From the IMG/VR virus record IMGVR_UViG_3300033153_005042, positions 1 to 57,721 of that record: 57,721 nt of DNA; one strand, written 5' to 3'. Positions 46,231 to 56,273 of this stretch are shown here, piece by piece. This DNA comes from a virus. A program made the translations under genes and the position numbers. A model generated the notes under the pieces. The model saw only the letters and a program-made list of their open reading frames with translations, had not been told where the DNA came from and did no database searches. Position 1 is the stretch's first letter. Each line of letters starts with the position of its first letter.

Positions 46231-46721
46231 TGTCTGAATTCTCAGGATTCAAAAAGAAGAAAATACAAATAGCAGAAGAAACCCCGTTTGACAACAGTAC
46301 TAATGGGTTTATTGCCAATGAGACACAATCCGCAATAGAAGAGGTAAACCAAAACTCAATAACATCAGCCTCCCCAGGTTTTGGGTTCGGAAGAGCTAGT
46401 AGAGTTAATACTGGTACTTGGTTACAGTGCGAGTCAGTACCTTCAAACAAAGCTGGTAGGCACGTATACATAAACAACGCAAAAGTAGTGTCAGTGTTCG
46501 TATCTTCAGAAAACATAGATACTTTTGATATAAGTGTGTACCATCACACTGGAGATGAGACTAATCTAACGTACTTGGGAACCGTATCTGTAGTAGCATC
46601 CAGAGGATTAACAGCGACAGTTAATTGGACTGTTCCAACAAATACACAACTAGCATTAAAACTTTCTTCAGGCTCAGGTCGTAATTTAGTGTGTGGACTA
46701 GAACTATCAGGTACTAACTAA
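46230..46721 (+). CDS. Virion structural protein
   Basis: The product is 163 aa. IAEETPFDNSTNGFIANETQ followed by AIEEVNQ is a phrase often found near the N-terminus of phage fibre or decoration proteins. The C-terminal half is a beta sandwich (LTATVNWTVPTNTQLALKLS). Confidence 0.7.
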   Translation: MSEFSGFKKKKIQIAEETPFDNSTNGFIANETQSAIEEVNQNSITSASPGFGFGRASRVNTGTWLQCESVPSNKAGRHVYINNAKVVSVFVSSENIDTFDISVYHHTGDETNLTYLGTVSVVASRGLTATVNWTVPTNTQLALKLSSGSGRNLVCGLELSGTN

Positions 46722-47785
46722 TGAGTAAAATAGTAAAAAACGTAACTGCGTCAGACATAACAATATCGGACACTGGAGTAACAATATCTGCCAACTCTCA
46801 AATAACTATACCACCAGTAGATTACTTATTGTGGGCAGAGAGTTCAAACGTAATTACTCACATAGGCTCAAGCGACTTAGTAGTAAGTGACGGGTCTTAC
46901 GACCTTTCTATATCAGACGGCACAGACCTAATAAAAGGTTTATTTACAAAAGAAGTAAAACTGACTGACGGTAACACAACAATAACTTTTATTGACGATA
47001 ACGGAATTCCTAGAATTCCAGTAGACGCTAATGTAACTGCGATTGTGGAACCCTCTGAATTTTATTTTAGCGTTGTTCAAGGAAATGTTTCAGGACATAC
47101 TGGACACACTACTTACGGAAGAATTCCAGAGTTAGACATAAACGAAGTCCACGAAGTAACTCCATTCGGAACTGTTAACTGGCTAACGTCAGCAGAAATA
47201 GTACAAATATCATCGGACAGCATCAACGACACATCTGCAGGAACAGGACTTAGAACAGCCACAATTTATGGATTAGACGACAACCACGTAGAACAATTCG
47301 AAGTTATAACTCTTGATGGAACAACTTTAGTAGACTCAGTGAACACTTACTTACGAGTCAATATGGTGGTAGGAGAGGGCAAAGGATCTTTAGAAAAAAA
47401 CGAAGGTACTATAAAACTCCAAGCTAAAACATCTTTACATACACTAGCTCAAATAGAACCTGAAAAAGGTGTGACAGAACAATTAGCGTTCACCATACCT
47501 GCAGGAAAAACCTGCTACATAACTAACTTACGAGCTTCTATTACAGCTTCTATAGGAACTGGACCAAAAGAAGGGCTACTACAGTTTTGGGCAAGATCTC
47601 CAGGAACTGTTTGGAGGATGTTGGCTAGTGAAGGTTTGACTAGTAATGGAGGCCCTGCCTGGTTTAACCCTATGATGCCGTTAGTATTACCTGAGAAGAC
47701 AGACGTTAAAATGGTAGCTGCATCAAGACAGAATAACTCCCAGATAACTTCTATAACACAGTACGTGATGGTGGAAAATGCGTAA
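46721..47785 (+). CDS. Virion structural protein
   Basis: The product is 354 aa. The N-terminal ASDITISDTGVTISANSQIT and SDGSYDLSISDGTDLIKG repeats precede a larger beta domain with FTIPAGKTCYITNLRASITA. The related SDG/DG repeats connect it to 43827 and 44729. It is possibly a head-fibre or decoration protein. Confidence 0.7.
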   Translation: MSKIVKNVTASDITISDTGVTISANSQITIPPVDYLLWAESSNVITHIGSSDLVVSDGSYDLSISDGTDLIKGLFTKEVKLTDGNTTITFIDDNGIPRIPVDANVTAIVEPSEFYFSVVQGNVSGHTGHTTYGRIPELDINEVHEVTPFGTVNWLTSAEIVQISSDSINDTSAGTGLRTATIYGLDDNHVEQFEVITLDGTTLVDSVNTYLRVNMVVGEGKGSLEKNEGTIKLQAKTSLHTLAQIEPEKGVTEQLAFTIPAGKTCYITNLRASITASIGTGPKEGLLQFWARSPGTVWRMLASEGLTSNGGPAWFNPMMPLVLPEKTDVKMVAASRQNNSQITSITQYVMVENA

Positions 47786-48383
47786 TATACAATACAACGA
47801 TTTTACAGATTACATAACCGCTACTACATCTCACGCAAAAGTTAGGTACATAGAATCAGAAGGAAGTTATTATATACACCTGTCTGACAAAGGCGTAGAA
47901 ATATCAACAGAGATAAGTCCAAGACAAACGGCAGACATAACAGACTTTGAGACTAACTTTAAACCGTTAGCAAACCAATCTATATACACCGTAGTAGAGG
48001 CTCTACCTGCTCCAGCAGGGTTCTCATTCGAAGGGAATAGGACTCACGTAGGATCAGCAACGAACGAAACTATAACTGTTGATTACACCGTACCAGCAGA
48101 AAGATACCTTACTGGAGTAATGGTAAAAGGGTTCGGAACGCATTGGGAAGACCTAGCAACATTCTCCATAGTAATGCCAGCAGCACACGCAGGAAACCCT
48201 ACAGAGAACGAAATAACAGTAAATACTTTCGCACCAACTTGGGCTATCAGCGACGACCTACAACACTTAGATATTTATAGGGCAAAGGTGCCAGCAGGCA
48301 TGTTAATAAGAGTTGAGTATACTACAAGTAGTACTACTGCAGTAAACTTTTGGGTAAACACCTTCCTACATGAGAGAACTTAA
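47778..48383 (+). CDS. Virion structural protein
   Basis: The product is 201 aa, beta-rich, with TVDYTVPAERYLTGVMVKGF and IRVEYTTSSTTAVNFWVNTF, similar in style to its neighbours. It overlaps the previous stop by 8 nt. Confidence 0.65.
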   Translation: MRNIQYNDFTDYITATTSHAKVRYIESEGSYYIHLSDKGVEISTEISPRQTADITDFETNFKPLANQSIYTVVEALPAPAGFSFEGNRTHVGSATNETITVDYTVPAERYLTGVMVKGFGTHWEDLATFSIVMPAAHAGNPTENEITVNTFAPTWAISDDLQHLDIYRAKVPAGMLIRVEYTTSSTTAVNFWVNTFLHERT

Positions 48384-48619
48384 TGAAAAAAGAATGCGAA
48401 CTATGTAAGTACTTCTGGAACGTGTTGATAGCTATTGACCAACTAGCAAATACTATATTTCTTAGGGGTGACCCAGATGAAACGATTTCTTCTAACGCAG
48501 GAAAAAAACAACACAAAGCAAGATGGGCCAAAACATTATGTTGGCTGTTGAATAAATTAGACACAAATCACTGCAAAAAATCAATAGAATTAGATGAGGG
48601 CGATGATGGCATCGTATAA
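48383..48619 (+). CDS. Conserved small phage protein
   Basis: The product is 78 aa. ECELCKYFWNVLIAIDQLAN, followed by RGDPDETISSNAGKKQ, is a pattern I associate with a widespread small phage protein of unknown role, often near lysis or membrane genes. It is coupled to the next gene. Confidence 0.7.
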   Translation: MKKECELCKYFWNVLIAIDQLANTIFLRGDPDETISSNAGKKQHKARWAKTLCWLLNKLDTNHCKKSIELDEGDDGIV

Positions 48620-48767
48620 CAGAACTACAACGAGAGTAAAAAACAACAAGAAAAACACTGTACAAAGACTATTAAAAATAAACATAGTATTAACTATTTT
48701 TATACTCTTATCACACCCCACTATAGTATCCTTAGTTAAGGGTATAATAGCAGAAATACAGAGATAA
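48603..48767 (+). CDS. Small single-span membrane protein
   Basis: The product is 54 aa with a basic N-terminus (VKNNKKNTVQRLLK) and one hydrophobic segment (INIVLTIFILLSHPTIVSLV). Adjacent ATG codons at 48603 and 48606 follow GAGGGCG. Beside the small conserved gene it could be holin-related, but this is a guess. Confidence 0.55.
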   Translation: MMASYNRTTTRVKNNKKNTVQRLLKINIVLTIFILLSHPTIVSLVKGIIAEIQR

Positions 48768-48821
48768 TACATTGTTTTAGTGTATATAGACTAAGTTATA
48801 AGGACGTATTCGAGGGACTAC

Positions 48822-49010
48822 ATGAAACGAGAAGTGCTAGTAGATTTGGAAGCTTTGAACGATATTACTAAGTATATGGTAAACAGGCCTTATAAAGAAG
48901 TGGTAGGACTTTTAGATAATCTAAAGTCCAGTATAAGAGAGATTCCAGATGAAAAAGAAACCAAGAAAAAACAAGATTACACCATCAAAACAGCTCAAGA
49001 AAGAAGTTAA
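48822..49010 (+). CDS. Small helical protein
   Basis: The product is 62 aa. REVLVDLEALNDITKYMVNR and a Lys-rich C-terminus. CGAGGG lies upstream. It overlaps the next small gene. Confidence 0.6.
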   Translation: MKREVLVDLEALNDITKYMVNRPYKEVVGLLDNLKSSIREIPDEKETKKKQDYTIKTAQERS

Positions 49011-49101
49011 CTGGGAGGATTTAAACGTCCTTAGCGAAGACGCTAGCAGTACTTTAGGGGAGCAGGATACGGAATCAAAAGATGAGCGACCAACAGACTA
49101 A
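48949..49101 (+). CDS. Small basic-to-acidic protein
   Basis: The product is 50 aa. KKKPRKNKITPSKQLKKEVN is followed by WEDLNVLSEDASSTLGEQ. It overlaps both neighbours in other frames. The clean charge switch suggests a real peptide, but evidence is limited. Confidence 0.5.
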   Translation: MKKKPRKNKITPSKQLKKEVNWEDLNVLSEDASSTLGEQDTESKDERPTD

Positions 49102-49600
49102 CGTAGAAACCAAATACGCCCTACAAGCTCAGAGAACGGAGTTCGAACTCTCCAAACTCAACGATAAGTACGAAGAGCACGTAGAGTTATTTAAGTCTCA
49201 TACAGAAGATGATAAAAAGACTAACCAGACTCATATTGACATATTAACTAAGGTATCTGATCAAGTAGAGTTTACTCAGAAATGTTTAGATAACTTGAAC
49301 AATAAATTAGAACTTAGTACACAAAAGCTTCAGTCTGAGATTGAGAAAATCAATCACCTAGACGAACAACAGAATAAGATATTGGACGAACATATTGCTG
49401 GAGTTAATACTCTCAAAGATATACTAGCAGTACAGAAAGAAGAAGTTCGATTATTAGAGAAGTCAATAAACCTTAAAATAACTGCTTTAGAAAAACCTGC
49501 AGTCTGGTTGAGTACTACTAGCAAAGTATTACTTGCTTTTGGAGCAGCAGCAGGAGCTGTAACATTAATCTTGAAACTAATAGAGAAATTTAATGGCTAA
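49082..49600 (+). CDS. Coiled-coil membrane protein
   Basis: The product is 172 aa. A long coiled coil (about 15-135) is followed by a C-terminal helix VLLAFGAAAGAVTLILKLIEK. The architecture fits a tail-anchored protein or holin/antiholin-type or ejection protein. Context between head and neck genes does not decide. Confidence 0.6.
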   Translation: MSDQQTNVETKYALQAQRTEFELSKLNDKYEEHVELFKSHTEDDKKTNQTHIDILTKVSDQVEFTQKCLDNLNNKLELSTQKLQSEIEKINHLDEQQNKILDEHIAGVNTLKDILAVQKEEVRLLEKSINLKITALEKPAVWLSTTSKVLLAFGAAAGAVTLILKLIEKFNG

Positions 49601-50348
49601 AGTAATAAGCTCAACAACAGGCACAAGAATAGAGCCTTTGGACACATACAAATTTATTCGTGGTACTACAGGTACTTTCAAAGTGATGTTCCATAGTGAC
49701 GGAAAACCTACAACAGTTTCTGTAGGAACTAAACCGACAATAGTCATACTAAAACCATCCTTCCTTAATAAATCAGGAGCTGGGCCAGCTATAGTAGCTA
49801 CTATAGAAGGTGAGTTAGTAGCAGGACAAGAATACGAATACAAGTTTGATTGGGAGATCCCACCATCAATAGAACCACTAAACAATTTCGTAGTTAGGTA
49901 CCAAGCCACTATAGGAGCTATAACTAACATTTTCGGAGACGAGTTCTTTGAGATAGTTTCAGAATTAGGTATGATATCTATTAAGACTGCAGGGTACGCA
50001 ACTATTTCAGACGTACGCTCAAAGAAGTTCAACATAGATGACTACATGCCAGTAGCAATTAAGAAAGACCTCGACGCTAGAAACTCTATGATACAATCTC
50101 ATATTGACGACGCAACTAGTAAGCTTAGAGAAGAGATGCCACTATTCAAACAAAGAGGTAACACAGAAAACTACAGACTCTTTGTAATTTATTATACAGT
50201 ATGGAGCCTTTTGTTAGCTTCTAGAGGAGAAGACGGAAGTTCAGTATCCGACAGAAACTTACAATACTGGAGAACTGAGTGGAAACAAATACTGAACCAA
50301 GAGAAACGTAAGGGCGGCATACAAGGAATCCCTCTAGGACGTGGTTAG
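49593..50348 (+). CDS. Neck/head-completion-like structural protein
   Basis: The product is 251 aa. The beta-rich N-terminal half (RGTTGTFKVMFHSDGKPTTV; YEYKFDWEIPPSIEP) is followed by a helical C-terminal part ending RKGGIQGIPLGRG. It lies between virion proteins and tail genes. Assignment is by position. Confidence 0.55.
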   Translation: MAKVISSTTGTRIEPLDTYKFIRGTTGTFKVMFHSDGKPTTVSVGTKPTIVILKPSFLNKSGAGPAIVATIEGELVAGQEYEYKFDWEIPPSIEPLNNFVVRYQATIGAITNIFGDEFFEIVSELGMISIKTAGYATISDVRSKKFNIDDYMPVAIKKDLDARNSMIQSHIDDATSKLREEMPLFKQRGNTENYRLFVIYYTVWSLLLASRGEDGSSVSDRNLQYWRTEWKQILNQEKRKGGIQGIPLGRG

Positions 50349-50357
50349 GATAAACAA

Positions 50358-51653
50358 ATGACAAAACTAACCATGACTTCTGACGTAAAGAAATTAGAAA
50401 AACAGCTAAAGTTATACGAGAAGAGATTAACACAAAATATACAAAAAAAAACTGAAGAAGCATTGAACAGAACAGTAAAGAAACTCAAAGCTCAACTAAG
50501 GATTATATACAACGACAGCATTAGATCCTCAACCAGTACGCTAGCCTCCGCCCCCCAGTCCACAGCACAAGAGATAGCTGAAATATCCACTCTAGGAAGT
50601 TCTAAGAGTATAGGAGAATCTGGAGAGTTTTACAGTGACGCAAGCAGTAATATCATCAAAGCTCATTTAGTGAATACTGGTACTAATAGCTCTAAGAGTG
50701 GTAACATAGTTTCCAGAGTTAGAAGTATTATAGAAGAAGGCGACACTTACGAAGACCATTTAGAGAATTTTAAAAGTAGCGTTTTAGAGAAGATATTCGC
50801 CATCCAACAATCGGACGGGAACTACAAATATTTCATCATACCAAAAGGCAGTGGGTTAGAAGACGACGTTATGGACAACGTAAAAATATTTTGTTCTTCT
50901 TATATTGATAATACCAACTCACTAGTGGAAACAGACGGCGGAGAATTAGTAAGAAAAGGTACTGCAGCAGGTAGAGAGAAGTTTGAGAAAGATAAGAACA
51001 GAGGAGACGAACCTTTCACAGAGTTCACACTAAAAGAAAAAGCATTCAAACTAATACAAGAAAGAGGCACAGACGTAACGGAAATCATAACCAACGTCCA
51101 GTACGGAGAGTACACTAAAGCTTCTGAGTTAGCAAAACAATTAGTAGCCAAAAAGATGGCACCAATGCAGGCTGACTATTTAGACAAAACTACTACTAGA
51201 ATGGCAAAAGGTGTAGACCTTTCAAGTGACCAAGCCGCACTAGGAAAAGGTAACAAAAGTATCAGCGGACTCACAGTTAAGATACAAAGATACAAAGGAA
51301 CTGGAGCTATTTTAGCTTACGACGTAGTTATAAAAGCTACAGGAGAAGAGTTCTCAATAGAACATAACGGCAGCAACAGCGGTGATATGTGGAACCTCAA
51401 GGAAGGCAACTACGACACTTCAGTATTAAAAGCGCCAGACGACTCTTTCCCAACAAAAAAAGCCGCATTAGCTTATTTAGAACCAAACGTACAACAAGAA
51501 CACCTACTTACTAAAGCAGAAAAATTAGACAAACTATCAAAAGATATATCTAGAGAAGTTAATATATGGACAAGAGAAACTAAAGGTGTTTTAGAGAGAG
51601 AACTATCACTAGCTATAAACAGAGCTATGAAAGAATTTAACGGAAAAAGGTAA
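50358..51653 (+). CDS. Neck or tail-completion-like protein
   Basis: The product is 431 aa. Coiled helices at both ends (KKLEKQLKLYEKRLTQNIQK; REVNIWTRETKGVLERELS) surround a central mixed region. It resembles minor neck or tail proteins in layout only. Confidence 0.5.
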   Translation: MTKLTMTSDVKKLEKQLKLYEKRLTQNIQKKTEEALNRTVKKLKAQLRIIYNDSIRSSTSTLASAPQSTAQEIAEISTLGSSKSIGESGEFYSDASSNIIKAHLVNTGTNSSKSGNIVSRVRSIIEEGDTYEDHLENFKSSVLEKIFAIQQSDGNYKYFIIPKGSGLEDDVMDNVKIFCSSYIDNTNSLVETDGGELVRKGTAAGREKFEKDKNRGDEPFTEFTLKEKAFKLIQERGTDVTEIITNVQYGEYTKASELAKQLVAKKMAPMQADYLDKTTTRMAKGVDLSSDQAALGKGNKSISGLTVKIQRYKGTGAILAYDVVIKATGEEFSIEHNGSNSGDMWNLKEGNYDTSVLKAPDDSFPTKKAALAYLEPNVQQEHLLTKAEKLDKLSKDISREVNIWTRETKGVLERELSLAINRAMKEFNGKR

Positions 51654-51656
51654 ACA

Positions 51657-53087
51657 ATGTCGGTAAGAATATTTAAAGACATAGAAGAAGCGTTAGCAAG
51701 GGAAGTGAGAAGGCTTACCTATCACGACCAAGTAACAGCTACTGACACCGTACTGCAAGACGCTTTCGACCCTTTTACTGGAGAGGTAGTAAGTATACCA
51801 GTAGAACCACAATTCTACGACTCAAGCGCAGATACACAAAGCATTGATTACCCTAATATATTCATTAAGCTACTACGTACTAGAGAAGACAGATTCTCAA
51901 AAAGAGTGACGCCTCAATACGGAAGAGATATATTAGTACCAGTAGCATCAGCTCCAAAAGCATACGAAATAGTAGCTAACGGAGTTTCACAAACTGTTAC
52001 CCCAGGGAACGACTTAATAACGCCCCTGTTCAAAATACTAAAAGTACAACCAGGACACTTGTTACGAATACTTAACGGAACTAACCAAGGAACGTATACT
52101 ATCGCTAGTACTACCCTTGATAGTGGTGGCAGCCATACAATCTCCGTTGACAACGTATTACTAACTAGTTTATCTGAAGTATTTTTCGACTCCATTACAA
52201 GGGATATTATTTTTCAAGAAGATACCGATTTAAATACGATTAAAGCTGGAGACGTCTTTACTGATAACTCTTTAAACACTTTTAACGTAATTTCGGCTGA
52301 CCCGATCAATAATAGAATTGTAATAGACGGAAGCACAGCCCCAGACCTAAACAGCGGAGGAAACTTAGCTAGGACTGGAGATGTTTTTATTAGTGACTTA
52401 GATTTAGTGAGGTATTTGGTCTTAGACCCTACCAAACCAATTCAAGTTCAAACTCCAGGAGGACTCTGTAACGCTACTAGCGAATTTTCAGGCACTAGTC
52501 CTTCTATACCATTAGATATGTATTACCTCATTAGGATAGATTCCAAAGAAAGGCAAACACATATCGAAATTTTAAATAGGATGTGGGAAGAGTTTAATCC
52601 TCCTAGAACAGGGCTACCAGTGGTAGTTAGAAGTTCTAAGAGCGCAGACACTTTACTCACAGAAGACGTTCCTACTGGTGGCAGCCAGACCATTACTGTT
52701 AAAGATATCAGTAAAATTAACGTTGGAGATCCTATAGTATTATTTGACGAACTGACACCGAGTAAGGACACCAGTTCAGAAGGTTTTGAAGATTTGTTCT
52801 CAACTTACGTAACAGGTAAAGTAGGTACGAATCAATTACAACTACAAGACGTAGTTCCAGAAACATTCACTGTCAATAATATAGCTCGTGCAGTCACACA
52901 TACTACGACGCAAATACTAATGTTTCATTTTGTAGACCACAAAACTAGAGACGTAGAATCAGCTCAGTACTGGGTACACGAGTTTACTTTTTGGGTACAA
53001 GCTACAATAGATAGGTTGGGAGACGCTGAAAAAACTACTACTGTGACAGACATAGACGCCGACATAGAAATAGGCGTAGACTGTTAA
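51657..53087 (+). CDS. Tail-terminator/neck-type structural protein
   Basis: The product is 476 aa. An N-terminal region (RIFKDIEEALAREVRRLTYH) is followed by three beta modules (LLRILNGTNQGTYTIAST; FTDNSLNTFNVISADPINNR; TGGSQTITVKDISKINVGD). The C-terminal part (YWVHEFTFWVQATIDRLG) resembles tail-completion folds. It directly precedes the sheath gene. Confidence 0.6.
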   Translation: MSVRIFKDIEEALAREVRRLTYHDQVTATDTVLQDAFDPFTGEVVSIPVEPQFYDSSADTQSIDYPNIFIKLLRTREDRFSKRVTPQYGRDILVPVASAPKAYEIVANGVSQTVTPGNDLITPLFKILKVQPGHLLRILNGTNQGTYTIASTTLDSGGSHTISVDNVLLTSLSEVFFDSITRDIIFQEDTDLNTIKAGDVFTDNSLNTFNVISADPINNRIVIDGSTAPDLNSGGNLARTGDVFISDLDLVRYLVLDPTKPIQVQTPGGLCNATSEFSGTSPSIPLDMYYLIRIDSKERQTHIEILNRMWEEFNPPRTGLPVVVRSSKSADTLLTEDVPTGGSQTITVKDISKINVGDPIVLFDELTPSKDTSSEGFEDLFSTYVTGKVGTNQLQLQDVVPETFTVNNIARAVTHTTTQILMFHFVDHKTRDVESAQYWVHEFTFWVQATIDRLGDAEKTTTVTDIDADIEIGVDC

Positions 53088-53119
53088 TTTAACTTAAAAT
53101 AATTGGAGAACAATAAAAA

Positions 53120-54913
53120 ATGGCAATACTTAACACTAATGTTGGACCAGAACGAGTACAAACGTTGGACCAACCTTTAGGAGTAGTGCAAGTACCTGGA
53201 GCAGGTACTGCAGTTGCTGGTATTCTAATTTCCTCTTCTAAAGCTGGAGCACCTTTAAACGCTCCGACAAGAGTACAAAGTTTAACTGACTTTGTTGATA
53301 CTTTTGGAGACGCTGACGAAGTTTCTGGAGATGGGTACTACGCAGTAAAAGGATTTTTTGATAACGCAGGTACGGGAAGCACTGCTGTAATTGTGCATGT
53401 AGGAACTACTCCTACAGCATCAGATTGGATTGGCGACGGAATGTCTACAGGACTAAGAGCATTGGATTCTGTAGATGACCTTACTTTGGTAATGGTTCCT
53501 GGACTACCCTTAGAAACAGCGTACTTAGTACACCCACAAGTAATCGATTATAGTGAGACTGTTAGAGCAGAGTTTGGCGCAGCCTTAACTACTGTGTTTT
53601 CTTTAGTTTCTATTCCAGACGCTATTAGTTCAGCTCAATCTGACGAATTAGTAACAAGCTTACCTTTGAACAGCGTAAACCCAGCAGGAGATAACTTCGA
53701 CTTAGCAGTAGGTACTACAACACTAGGTAGCAAAGCGGAAGCAACAGTGGAAATCAATTCTTCAGGCACAGTAGCGTCGGTAGATATGGTTACTGGAGGG
53801 CCTACGACTACTGTCTCCGTTAATAGCGGCGTCTCTGTTTCACCCAGCCAGCTTCGGGACATGTTAGTAGCACAAATAAACTTATCTTTAGGTAGCTTAG
53901 TCACTGCGACCCCCGAAGCAACGACTAAAATACTCATAGAAGTAAACACGACTGGTAGTGCTGGAAACAACTTCTCCGTCGTAGCTCTCACTAACACAAA
54001 CGTTATACAGCCTTTTTCCGGAGGTGTAGACGGAAGTATTACTCCTGAAGACTTGTCAAACGTTACTCCAGGAATGGTAGTTACAAACACTGCTGATGAT
54101 TTTATCGCAGTGGTTATTGCAGTAGATGACATACTAGATACTGTAACAATCGCAGTAGACCCTACAACTTCTTTCGACGCTGACAGCTTGGTACATATAT
54201 CAACACCATCAGCAATTACGTACAAAGAAACCGTAGTGAACAACCCTTCAAGGTTTGCAGCATGGTACTACAACACACTAACTGTCCTTGACTCCTCTAC
54301 AGGAGCAGCAGACGGAGCAACAGTAACAGTAGACCCAGTCGGTCACGTTGCTGGAGTAATGTCTAGAATGGATTCCAATCTAGGAATTGGAGGAGTTTCT
54401 CACGCACCTGCAGGAATTAAGTACGCAGGTATTGCAGGTATCCAAGGACTAAGACTTCAGATTTCTGAAAGACTAGACGGCGGAGCATTACGTTTGAACT
54501 TTATCAACCGTATTACTTCTTTCCCTGGATCAGGTAATGTTATCTTTGGAGGCTATACAGCTGACTCAGGAACAACTCCAGCACTAACTGCAGACGAGCA
54601 GTTAATTCAAGTTATGAGAACTATACAATTTATTAAAGCTTCTTTAGACATAGGTCTGAGATCTTTCCTTTGGGAAAACTTTAGTCCTGATACACAAGCT
54701 CAAGTAGCAGCGTCTATTCAATCTTTCCTTAGAAACAACGGTCATTTGTTTCCTGCAGGATTGGCAGAAGCTCAACAGTTTAAAGTAATTTCTGTAGAAG
54801 CTACTCAAGACGAACTTGATTTAGGGTTATTGAAAGTAAGAATTCAACTGAGACCTAACAAAGCAGTAAGGTTTATTGAAATCAACTTAGAATACCCAAT
54901 CCCAGTAGCATAA
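53120..54913 (+). CDS. Tail sheath protein
   Basis: The product is 597 aa. The C-terminal sheath core is clear: PAGIKYAGIAGIQGLRLQIS, later LNFINRITSFPGSGNVIFGG, then RSFLWENFSPDTQAQVAAS and a final EINLEYPIPVA. The N-terminal half carries beta insertions. It forms the contractile outer tail and establishes the myovirus assignment. It ends at a strong terminator. Confidence 0.95.
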   Translation: MAILNTNVGPERVQTLDQPLGVVQVPGAGTAVAGILISSSKAGAPLNAPTRVQSLTDFVDTFGDADEVSGDGYYAVKGFFDNAGTGSTAVIVHVGTTPTASDWIGDGMSTGLRALDSVDDLTLVMVPGLPLETAYLVHPQVIDYSETVRAEFGAALTTVFSLVSIPDAISSAQSDELVTSLPLNSVNPAGDNFDLAVGTTTLGSKAEATVEINSSGTVASVDMVTGGPTTTVSVNSGVSVSPSQLRDMLVAQINLSLGSLVTATPEATTKILIEVNTTGSAGNNFSVVALTNTNVIQPFSGGVDGSITPEDLSNVTPGMVVTNTADDFIAVVIAVDDILDTVTIAVDPTTSFDADSLVHISTPSAITYKETVVNNPSRFAAWYYNTLTVLDSSTGAADGATVTVDPVGHVAGVMSRMDSNLGIGGVSHAPAGIKYAGIAGIQGLRLQISERLDGGALRLNFINRITSFPGSGNVIFGGYTADSGTTPALTADEQLIQVMRTIQFIKASLDIGLRSFLWENFSPDTQAQVAASIQSFLRNNGHLFPAGLAEAQQFKVISVEATQDELDLGLLKVRIQLRPNKAVRFIEINLEYPIPVA

Positions 54914-54916
54914 AGT

Positions 54917-54942
54917 ACAGGCCCTTTCGAGGGCCTGTTTAC
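54917..54942 (+). terminator. Intrinsic terminator after the sheath gene
   Basis: ACAGGCCC-tttcga-GGGCCTGT is an 8-bp stem followed by TTTACA. Confidence 0.75.
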
Positions 54943-54971
54943 AACCACACAACTAAACGGAGATTAAATAA

Positions 54972-55568
54972 ATGGCAAGATCAGCAGCACTAGAACCTTT
55001 AGAAAAGTTTAGGTTTAGAGTAACACTAAGCGGAGCAACTGCAGATTCAGGCTCAGCAGCTACTGCTGGAACTGTAGCAGGATTCCACGACGTACAATTA
55101 CCAAAAAGAACTACCAACAAAGGCACTTATAGAGAAGGTGATGACAATGACGTCAGTCAATTGTTTGCTGGACTGAGTTCTATGGAAGATATAGTATTAA
55201 GTAGAGGTTTAGTACCTTTCAAGACAGCTACCCCAAACGCACTGTATGAGTGGATGAGCGCAATACACAAACCATCAGCAGGAAACAAAGCCAGAACAGC
55301 AGACGCAGCATCGCACGAATATAGAAAAGACGTCACTATCACAATGTTAGATAGAGAAGGAAAAGAAGCTAGAAAGTGGAAACTACATAATGCGTGGCCT
55401 GTAAATTTTGTTCCTGGCTCAGACCTAAACGCTGGGGAAGATGGAGAAAAGTCTCTAGAGCAGTTAACATTAGCTTACGAAGATTTTGAAGAAATTAATG
55501 CAGGAGGTTCAGAGTCAGCCACTGTTTCAAGCTCACTACCATCCACCACCCCAACAACTGGCGGATAA
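54972..55568 (+). CDS. Tail tube protein (paralogue 1)
   Basis: The product is 198 aa. ARSAALEPLEKFRFRVTLSG opens a phage T4 gp19-like tube fold. DVTITMLDREGKEARKWKLH and NAWPVNFVPGSDLNAGEDG are diagnostic, followed by LTLAYEDFEEI. It is the first of three tandem relatives. Confidence 0.85.
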   Translation: MARSAALEPLEKFRFRVTLSGATADSGSAATAGTVAGFHDVQLPKRTTNKGTYREGDDNDVSQLFAGLSSMEDIVLSRGLVPFKTATPNALYEWMSAIHKPSAGNKARTADAASHEYRKDVTITMLDREGKEARKWKLHNAWPVNFVPGSDLNAGEDGEKSLEQLTLAYEDFEEINAGGSESATVSSSLPSTTPTTGG

Positions 55569-55616
55569 CCATAACGTAGTAACGGACGTTTCATAGAGTT
55601 ATTTTAGAGGTATTAA

Positions 55617-56258
55617 ATGGCTAGAAGTTCTGTAACAGAACCAGTAGAAAAATTTAGGTTTAAAGTAACTTTCCTTTCGTTAGGCTTTGACGCCAATTTC
55701 GAAGAGTTAGTAATTCCAGCAGGATTTACCGAAGTTACTATACCAAAAGCTAACGTTAATGTCATGGAATACAGAGAAAATTCTGATATGAATAGGACTA
55801 TAAAAATACCTGGGTTGATATCGTATGACCCAGTAGTATTAAGAAAAGGCGTAACTACCGACAAAAGTTTGTACAATTGGTATAAACAAGTACACAACGA
55901 CGTTACTAATTTGTCAGCAGCCAACGAAGTGTTAGCTGGCATTAATATAGTACCTGTACATAGTCCAGATTTTAGAAGAGAGATGTTAATAACTTCTTTG
56001 GATAGAGAAGGAAACGCAGTTAAGCACTGGATGTGTTTTAATTGTTTTCCTGTCTCTTATCAAGGAGGAGACTCCTTCAACGCTCAAGATAATGGAAAAC
56101 TGATAGAAGAGTTGACCATTACTTACGAAGCTATGGCAGAGTTGCAAGGTAAGACAGTACTAGACGCAATACAAGACCTTACAGAAGAGTCAACCAAAGC
56201 TGGTATAGAAGCTATAAGAAACGCAATCAAGGGCGCTGTAATTGGAGCTGTTCTTTAA
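55617..56258 (+). CDS. Tail tube protein (paralogue 2)
   Basis: The product is 213 aa. ARSSVTEPVEKFRFKVTFLS, MLITSLDREGNAVKHWMCFN and CFPVSYQGGDSFNAQD mirror paralogue 1. It has an extra helical C-terminus (about 35 residues). Confidence 0.82.
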   Translation: MARSSVTEPVEKFRFKVTFLSLGFDANFEELVIPAGFTEVTIPKANVNVMEYRENSDMNRTIKIPGLISYDPVVLRKGVTTDKSLYNWYKQVHNDVTNLSAANEVLAGINIVPVHSPDFRREMLITSLDREGNAVKHWMCFNCFPVSYQGGDSFNAQDNGKLIEELTITYEAMAELQGKTVLDAIQDLTEESTKAGIEAIRNAIKGAVIGAVL

Positions 56259-56273
56259 TCTTAGGAGTAATAA

